A DNA stretch of 64,000 nt, taken from positions 10,292,001 through 10,356,000 of the forward strand of contig NC_051124.1 in NCBI RefSeq assembly GCF_014839805.1, read 5' to 3'. How positions within the stretch are numbered: position 1 is the first letter of the stretch; every line of letters starts with the position of its first letter. Positions 55,866 through 64,000 of this stretch are shown here, piece by piece. Source of the stretch: Manduca sexta (lineage: Eukaryota > Arthropoda > Insecta > Lepidoptera > Sphingidae). The notes below the pieces were generated by a model. The model did no database searches and was not told the DNA's origin. It saw nothing but the letters and a program-made list of their open reading frames with translations. A program made the translations under genes and the position numbers.

Positions 55866-57960
55866 ATACATATCTATATCAACACTTTTCACAGAAAAAT
55901 ATATTATACAGCATAGAGTTAGAAGAAAAACTAATATATGTGTACAAACAAAGAAGCTATTAAATTGCCGAAGCATCAGACATAGTATTAAATCCAGACC
56001 CAAACAGAACCCAGACGACGTGGGCGATGAAAGCGTTGGATCTAACCGAGCATACACCGTACTACGTCTTCCAATAGATATTTGTTATTCGTGTTTCTAG
56101 AAACTTCTTTTACAAGTCGTGCATTTCAGAGTTAAATTTGGAGTGAATAACCTTTTAAAAATATATTTTATAAGATGACACGAGTTTTACTATTGAAGAT
56201 AGTGCGTTGTATAGATTATGTGTTTGTTGTCTTCGTATTTTCATATGTCTATTACCAAAATTATTGAAATTAAAAAATATTTCAAATACATATGAAAAGG
56301 GAATCTCTTTAAAAAGTTTTGATACATCTATTGGCAATATCTTTTAAATAAAAAATATTTCAAATATTATATGAAAGGGGATCCCTTTAAATAAATAGGA
56401 TAATATTATATCCAAAAGACACAAAATATTGTATGAAACTAGGCTATAATAAGATAAGGTTTGATCAAAATATACCGTTCCACCGATGCGTAAAGTTAAA
56501 GAGGACAATTCCAAATCTAGGCAATAAATCTAATAACGACAAAAAGCTTTCGCAAAGAGATATTTTTACGTAAACCAGCCCAGTAGAAACAGGCTACGAA
56601 AAAGATTATACATCTTTAGTGTATCTGCTATTTAATATTTAGAAATATTTTGGACGTAGTCTAATTGGCGACCGAAATTTATTGAAATAAAAGAAAAGTT
56701 GAGAAAATTAAATACGAATTATCTATAGTACATCTATTGAATAATCTTGGACTTTCCATAATAAAATAGACATAATCGATAAGCGAAGTCTTGAGCTAGA
56801 TTGTAAGGCCAAAAATGTAAATCTTTATATTTTCCACGAACAAAGTACTTTTTTAGTCCTGTTTTTGGTAATTGATTTTAACTTATCATTTTATATTACT
56901 ATATATTCGAGTAATTTAAAATTGATTTAGTAGCAAACGAAGAATTTACGAGATAAAACTGTTAAGGGCAGTCTACTGATGCCTTTACAGCACTCACTGT
57001 AGTTATCTTGGGGCAAGGCTTTCAACCCTAAACTATATTTTGTAGTGGATAGCCTAGAAATTCTAGTTTAGTGTCAGAAATCCATCATCATTGTACTCTT
57101 TGTAGGTAAATTGTAGTTGACATCAATTTTACAAGCTTTTTTTTTAACTTGCAATGATTGTATGTATGTTTGGGTGTCAGCAACTAAATTTAAAAGCAGT
57201 TATCTTCAACTGCTTGAGATAAAATTTTGCATACACATTTAGTTTAGATGACAATTAATAGTTAGCTAAGTGACGTTATTATGCACAGCTAGAATTTTAT
57301 ATTAAATTTGAGCTAAAATCTTCCTTGACAACGTCAAGACCTATTCTTACGTAAGTATACCGTAATCGAAAAATATATACTCTACCTTCGTTATTTCAAT
57401 CCGGGAGCGTTTATATAACTAAACCATTCCCCGCATATAAATTTAATAAAGGTTTCATTAAGTTAACTTTTTGCCCGATTATCGCTGAGGTCATAAAGGA
57501 AAAAAGAGGTAAGAACTCCCATTACACTAAATCTTATTAAGTGTTGAATCCTTTTTATTGGCTCAGTTGGCACGGTTTTGTATGGCAGTGTCTTGAATTA
57601 CGATCAATTGCGAATTCCTGCTGACTAATACAGCTATCCGTTTGTTGCCAGCCCGTTCAGGGGATAAAACTAGATAAATATGGTTGTATATCTTAATAGG
57701 AGTAATCAAATAATTTGATCTGTATTCTTACCGAAGCATCTTGATTTGTAATGTAACATACCTGAAACAAAAGTAATAATTGTCATAAATCACATCAAAT
57801 ACGGAACATTTGGTATTCGATTTCAAACGTCTTTACAATATTGTCATGTAAATAAGACAAAAAAAGTCCAAACTACCCTTAGATATATTCAAAACACATT
57901 CGCATATTGAAACCCAAATTAAAGATAAACACAATTATTGTGTCATATTGGGAATGTCAT
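55866..57960. other. No gene; one local duplication
   Basis: AT-rich. The only structure is the direct repeat at 56271-56391, listed separately. Confidence 0.5.
56271..56391. repeat. Direct repeat, 42-bp units
   Basis: The block AAAAAATATTTCAAATA followed by TATGAAA.GGGAATC and TCTTTAAA (from 56271) recurs from 56349 with a few changes. Confidence 0.65.
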
Positions 57961-58170
57961 ACGACGGATCGATCAGCGGAGATTTCCCGAGTCAATCCCG
58001 AACAATCCCACCCAATCCCGTCGGCTAGACGTTCGTGACGCGTGACTGAGTGGATGTGACCGGACGGCGACTAGGTAATTTCCCTTGATAATGAATGGGG
58101 TCGGCCCACATTATAGGCGACTTGATTGAGTCCCGCGGCGGGCGCCACTATCCGTTCGGATCTAACGAGA
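57961..58170. promoter_or_regulatory. GC-rich patch with three phased CAATCCC motifs
   Basis: A CpG-rich island in AT-rich DNA. CAATCCC occurs at 57993, 58003 and 58013, exactly 10 bp apart, that is one DNA turn. The AATCC core resembles K50 homeodomain sites (Bicoid/Otd type). A short tandem repeat is the alternative. No transcript or frame accompanies it. Confidence 0.3.
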
Positions 58171-61100
58171 AAAATGTTTGCCATTCCAGGGTTATCTTTG
58201 GATTCTTTTTTCTGTTGTTAAGTTTGGTACATAAAATATACTTTGTACTGTTTTATTTTTAATTGTGAGAGATACGATAAATTACCTATATATGCTACAA
58301 AAGTATTTACACCTTATTTAAAGACAAAGAAGAGTTTATGATATTTACAGAGAAAACAAATGAAAATCATAATATATGGATGGTACTAAATAGCAATCAT
58401 TAATTTGCAATGAAACTCACATATTTCGAACAATGTCACACCATAATGGGCGCCACTAATGAATACGTTCAATATGTTAGGAACTAATCATATTAGTTTT
58501 GGTTATATCATATCTGACTTTGAAATTAATTCTGTCCCAAAATATTAATTAATAAATTGATGCCAATATGTTCCCCTATGGCCTAATTAATGGAATAATT
58601 TTAACGTGAAATATGTGTCTGGATAAAACATTTATTGCAAATATGAGTATTTTGGTTAAATAAAAAAACCGACAGTTCTATTCTTGTTTTTATTCTTTAT
58701 GATATTTAAGAAATAATATAACATAATGTACTTCGAATAAGGAAATTATTAGTTATAGTTTAATGTGTACTAATATTGGCAAACATCGCGTGTATCTCAT
58801 GTGTTGTGCCTGAGACGAGATAAGTAGACAAAGGCGTCGTCTTGTCTTTATTACGAGGGACAAAACAATACATAACCATAAACGCTTAATGGATTTATAT
58901 GGATGACATTTCTGAATTGTATTTAATTAATACAATACAGAATTATTATCTATGTAGAGATTTCTCTAGTGTATTAAATAAAATTAAGATGACGTAATAT
59001 GCACCTATTCAGTAAAAGTTATTTCACTGAGGACCAAATCTTTCCCACAATGCCATAGGTGCTAAATAATATGATATTCATATTATATAAAATTCTGTGA
59101 ACTATAAACGCCATAAAGTTGATCGAACAAAAAACCATTTGTCAAAGTTTTTTGAAGGATTGTCATACTTTTGACGTGACAAAACTTTGATGTTCCGCGC
59201 TGTACACGTATTCGGCGGCGGCTAATGAAAGCGCCCCTACAACCAAAGCCAAAATGAATACTTAAGAAAGCTTAAGTAAGGTTTTTGTCTTTTTTGCAAA
59301 CTTTTCACTTCGAAAGTGGCAAGGATCGTGAAGTGTGGTCCAACCCGAATGTTCACAAACAGATTTCACAACCAGTTTAATGTAAAGGAATAATGTGTGC
59401 GTTTCCTTTACCACCCGCACGTATTTCTGACTCGCTGAATACTCATCAATATTTCTGTGTCCCAGTTGGAACCCGTTTCAAAGTTTCATTTAAATAATTA
59501 AGTATCGGCCGATCTGCGTTCAGAAACCGAGAAAGGCCATTAGCAAATAAAGAAAATGAACCGTAAATTTTCCAAAGTTTATTAAATAGAGGCAAAGTAA
59601 CAGCGGCAGCCCGGGAAATAAAATCGTACCTTTTAACATTGCGTATTATAGAAAGCAGTTCTGTTCCCAAATGTAAATCTTCTAAATGAAGTTATCGTGC
59701 AAAAAGTTTAATTGCCCGGGCTATCGCTGAAAGAAGATCGAGTAACGTTGGGGCGTGAAAAAATTATGCGCAAACTTTAGGACGGCGTTTTGGTAACTTC
59801 GCTTCGCTGTGTTCTTTGGGACACAAATTAGCTCCAACCGCTGCAAGATGTTGACAAATAGTCATGAAGACTGTTTAGTTGAATGTAAATAGATTTTATC
59901 GTTCCTTTTTGTTTATTTGTTGGTGTCTTTCTCGGTTTCTGAACGCAGATTGTTTGGCTACACGAGGTATACAGTTGGGAAGGTTCACGGCTATTGTTAG
60001 TGACTGACAGACTACCTGACAGTTCTAGTTTCAAGTGTGTTTCTGTTTATTTCTTTTTCTTTAACTTTTTATTACTGCGCAACCTACGAGTTATTAAATC
60101 GTTTCGTGAAATTTATTCCTATATCCCAACGTGAGTGGCAATGAATTTTAAATTTTCAATAAAGAGTTATTCTAGTAATAAAATATTATTAAATGAATTT
60201 ATTTCATATATGTCTGATAACTGATTCGTGTTATTTATACTTAGAACCACGTTTGCTAAATATATCTTCCCTTTGAACATTTAATGTGTCTTCACTCATT
60301 GAATTTAATGCGATTAGTGACAGCACTCGAGACGCGTTTCGTATTTTATTGTATTTTCGTCGCAGGAGACGTTACATCAAGAATACATTATTCATTCTGT
60401 AGTTAAGTTTTAGGCATTGTCTTCAATTACGTTTCACTTGCAAAAGACGTTTTTGTGGATTGCGTTATACGTCTTTATATTCAAGTGTAGAGACTGAATA
60501 AACACATAAACATGTAACGTAGCTTAATAAACACCGGATCGCTTGGAACGTAGTTTAGATGGCCTAAGCATGGATGAATATAAATCATTCTGTTAACCTG
60601 GCAGAATTCACACGATGTCTGGTCAATATATCTTGCTGAGTGGGTGATTAGACCCAAATACCGTGTACGCAAAATCCGATTTTTATCCGACTACGGAAAA
60701 GCATGGAAGGGTTTATTATAAGTTCACCCCATGACCATGAAGGTTGCAGTCTTCGAAACGTTGAGAGAAAATAATAATAATAATACATACCCTTTTTAAG
60801 TATTCATTTATTTTGCACTCGAGCGTCGCTCGTACTGAACCGATTTTGATACGTACTGAACAAATGACAATCGATTTATATTAATTGTGCGATGATAGGC
60901 TATATATTTTTTTAGAACTGAGACGTAAGGGAAGAGTGACAGCATTGTAGAAAATTGTAAACGGGCCCATCAATGGAACCGTATACGTTTTATAGAACAA
61001 TTAAAGTATAATAGTATATATTCTTACTTATAGATTATTCCTTGCCTAATGAATGTTTGGTAAAAAAAAATACAAAAAATGAAGTCGCGCGATTCTTTAA

Positions 61101-62509
61101 GGTTTGTTTACTTAGGTTATGTTTTGAATTTCCCAACGGTGTTTAGTCAATCATAACTTTTACCGTCACATATAAAACAAGGATGGCAGTAAGACATAGA
61201 CAGTAAAACAAAAGTTTGGTTTTCGCAATAAAATCACTGAAATGGAACTGAAAGAGTCCGACATGCAAATATGAGGCTTAAAAATGTTTATTTTTCAACA
61301 AAAAAATACCAATTTCCTTTGGAACGTCAAGAGACAATTAATATTGATGTTTTCGTTTAATTTAACGTTATTCGAAACTTTATAACCTACTGGATGTTAT
61401 ATTCACTTTAGAATTTCATTAACGCTACCATGCAGGGTTGCCAATTTACATTTCTGTGACAAAATAAATTGTGCAGTAACTTTTAACTACGGCTTCGAAT
61501 GAAAGTCCCACTTTAGTGGAACATTTTACAGTAATTTAGAGAGATCTTCCTACGATATAGTGTAAATTAAGGAGGAACGTTTCCTTCTTGAAGGTTAAGA
61601 GTTATTATGTACCTAATATTTAAGGAGAGCAATTTTTGTCAGTGCCTGATATGTTACTAATCCAAATATGTAATGTTCTTAATTCCGGAGATCTATACCT
61701 ATGTGACAGAATCAAACGGAGTAACATTATAACCTAGCTTCTTATATGTGATGCGAAGAAATGTTGCAGCCCTAATTAAAGCCTGCCCACCTTCAGTCTT
61801 ACTTATAAAAATAGCAAAGGTATACTTAGCTAAAACAGAAATTTACTCGATCAGCTGTAAGTCAAAATCCGCCATCTTGCCTCTTAATAAGGTTTGAACT
61901 AGAAAACCGGTGATGTTTTTGACAGCTATTTAAGCAATTCTTAACCTCTTAACGCTAAAACATGTTTATAAATAAGACTGCTTATGTTAATGTATGAGTT
62001 AGACATAAATAAAACAAATTATAACAAAACCGTACACACAAACATGGGCATGTTCATTTTATATTCACCTACAGATGAGTTATTTAATTTGACGCCGAAA
62101 CACTAACCCCGCGCGGCATGATTGGCGCCCGATCTAACAAAGGATTTAATTAAATACACGAAACTGTAACGTGCATGCCGCCGGACCGACGTCCATATTC
62201 GTGCCAATATGGAAGGAATGTCACTGGTAGAGAGGAAATTTGGTATGAAACTAATTTTGGGCTCATTTTTAAACATAACGTAGATTATAACTTATTCATA
62301 AGATACAATAAACGAAAAAGCTTGTGGCATTAATACAATAGTCAGTTTTGGTTTTGTAATTCTTTTTTATTATTCATAAAGGATTGTTAACGAAATTAAC
62401 AATATTACATAAAAGTGGTGAAGCGCTCATACTATACGATTCTTATGGGCTTCTCCCTTTTAGGTTTATTTAAGTTTGTCTCAGTTTTTGTTTTTTTGTC
62501 TAATAGGCT
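58171..62509. other. No gene or repeat recognised
   Basis: About 4.3 kb of AT-rich DNA. Short frames (59446-59670, 59828-60034, 60481-60672) have no motifs. 59190-59250 and 59560-59820 are more even in composition and may be unique conserved DNA, but nothing in the sequence proves it. Confidence 0.5.
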
Positions 62510-62590
62510 GCAATATGTTAACTAAGGCATTTGTTTTTGGCTTGGGTTACCTTTTGAAAAAATTTCATCCTTCGCCACTGATACATACAA
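62510..62590 (+). repeat. Repeat family C, 3' scrap
   Basis: Carries GGGTTACCTTTTGAAAAAAT then TTCATCCTTCGCCACTGATA, matching only the end of family C. Confidence 0.45.
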
Positions 62591-63267
62591 TTATTAGAAA
62601 GAAAAAAACACCAATATTGGACTAATTGCAATGACCACGACAACCACGACACACTTTATGATATGAAAATTAAACATTTAAATTATTTGATGGATACCTT
62701 AATCTGAAGATTGAAAATAAACTCGAAAAGACGTCTATATATAGCGGATCCGTGTAAGATTTACTCGTTTTTAACGATTATGTTTCTATATTTTACTTCG
62801 AAATGACGATTTTAATTTTCTAAGAACTGTATAAATTAATTCCAGTAAAAAGTTCTTTGCTAAAGACTTAAAAAGCGCCTACGATTAAAATATTATTGGT
62901 AATGAGTTTGCAAATTACAACCAATTCGCGGTAGACTTTTATGTTTGAAGTTATATGTATTTAGTTTGTACTGTAATTTTAAAGTTAATGCAAACTTTTT
63001 AAACATCAATTTACTTTGCATTATTATAAAACTTATGCAAATATAAGTGGCAATACAATTTTATATTCTGAGCTAGTCTTTAAAGTCTTAAATGGGACTT
63101 ATTTAAAATATTTTTAGTTTTTATAATGCCATGCGTCCATACTCTGGACAATATGGTAAGTACCTACTTATTACAAGCCATAATATCCAGCAACAATATA
63201 TTTAAATTTCATACCTTTCGGGTTGTTTTTTTTGGTACTCGAGGTTTAGTACATAACCATTTATTCC
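62591..63267. other. No gene or repeat recognised
   Basis: AT-rich, nothing supported. Confidence 0.45.
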
Positions 63268-63655
63268 TTAACTAAGTTTTGCTCACGGCTTCGCCCGCGG
63301 GAAAGGCCTGTCTGGCTACAGAAATCCCTAAATCTTTGTAGCGATCCATACCGCCTCTTGTGCGATAGTAGCGCCATCTACTTAGACCAGTTGATTAAAA
63401 ATTCAATATGTCGCCACCTAGATGACACTAGCGCCATCTATTTAAAATATCTGATAAAACACTCAACTATTTCCAATGGAAGCAAATTATCTGTATAAAC
63501 GATAGCCTATGTGTTAATCCAGTACACGGTATATCTGTGTGCCAAATTTCATCCAAATCAGTTCAACTGTTTCTAAGTTTAGTTCTAACAAACATTCAAA
63601 CATTTTCACAAACTCTCGCATTTATAATATGATTATAAGAGTAAGATGAGATTAA
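63268..63655 (+). repeat. Repeat family D, longest copy, with internal duplication
   Basis: Carries AGTTTTGCTCACGGCTTCGC, then TAGCGCCATCTACTTAGA and again CTAGCGCCATCTATTTAAAA about 60 bp later, then GATAGCCTATGTGTTAATCC, AAATCAGTTCAACTGTTTCT and a terminal ATTTATAATATGATTATAAG. The doubled CGCCATCTA block makes it longer than other copies. Confidence 0.82.
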
Positions 63656-63925
63656 ATTCTTCTTAAAACGACATTGTCTTGCTAACACTACGTTAAAATA
63701 ATACAAATTTAAACCAGGATAATCGGAACGCAACACAACCAGCACGATACAAGCAAACTTAATCCATGCTAAACAATTTAATAAGCGTAGTCGGAGTGAG
63801 ATTACATTCTCAGTCGGATGCGGCAGTACTGATAGTGGCACAGAGATGAAACTTATGCTAACGCATTGCAGGTACTGATCTAAGGCGGCTGGATGTACTA
63901 AAACTACACTTATAATAATTTTTAG
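63656..63925. other. Unassigned spacer
   Basis: An 81-codon minus frame (63596-63841) partly overlaps family D and has no motif. Confidence 0.45.
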
Positions 63926-64000
63926 ACATGCACGACAAAGTGACCCCGCACCTGATGGTAAGTGGAGTTGGGTTCAATAGAATGTCTGAAGAGAGAAAAT
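63926..64000 (+). repeat. Repeat family B, cut by window end
   Basis: GCACGACAAAGTGACCCCGC, ACCTGATGGTAAGTGGAGTT and AATAGAATGTCTGAAGAGAG form the start of family B. It continues beyond the window. Confidence 0.8.

Overview
The window looks like transposon-rich, AT-rich intergenic or intronic DNA from a moth or butterfly (Lepidoptera). The pointers are a short-LTR, Mag-type Ty3/Gypsy element, two tRNA-headed SINE families of lepidopteran type, and several short repeat families that recur across moth and butterfly genomes. Species cannot be told from the sequence. I found no convincing exon of an ordinary host protein gene in 64 kb. The only host-gene hint is a CpG-rich patch at 5.6-5.83 kb with CRE-, NRF-1- and CCAAT-like motifs followed by a splice-donor-like site.

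Layout. 0.08-8.0 kb: scattered SINE and short-repeat copies plus the promoter-like patch. 8066-12683: a complete LTR retrotransposon of Mag type, with identical 129-bp LTRs, a perfect 5-bp target duplication, a tRNA-Ser-type primer site, a polypurine tract and one uninterrupted gag-pol frame. It is the only intact protein gene here and looks recent. 13-17 kb: short repeats. 18.55-21.49 kb, minus strand: remains of a Mutator-like (MULE-type) transposase gene, apparently with its own TATA box, spliced leader and start codon, interrupted by a 945-bp foldback element (20101-21045). 22.5-26.5 kb: short repeats, three same-strand copies of one family, and a 182-bp MITE.

27505-28004 is an assembly gap of exactly 500 N. 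Next to it lie two broken non-LTR retrotransposons joined end to end in opposite orientation. A plus-strand Daphne/Rex1-like LINE (about 28.0-31.84 kb) ends in a T-rich simple tail that abuts a minus-strand I-like LINE (31.84-35.6 kb) inside the latter's reverse transcriptase. The simplest reading is insertion of the first into the second. Many of the frame breaks in both sit at A runs.

35.6-64 kb: no gene recognised. It holds more SINE copies, a full-length second SINE (49246-49582), a second MITE with clear target duplication (47632-47827), at least six copies of a repeat whose start reads like 'GCTCGCGGCTTCGCCCG', and a GC-rich patch at 57.96-58.17 kb with three phased CAATCCC motifs. Nothing forms an operon or pathway: the proteins encoded here serve the copying and insertion of the elements that carry them.
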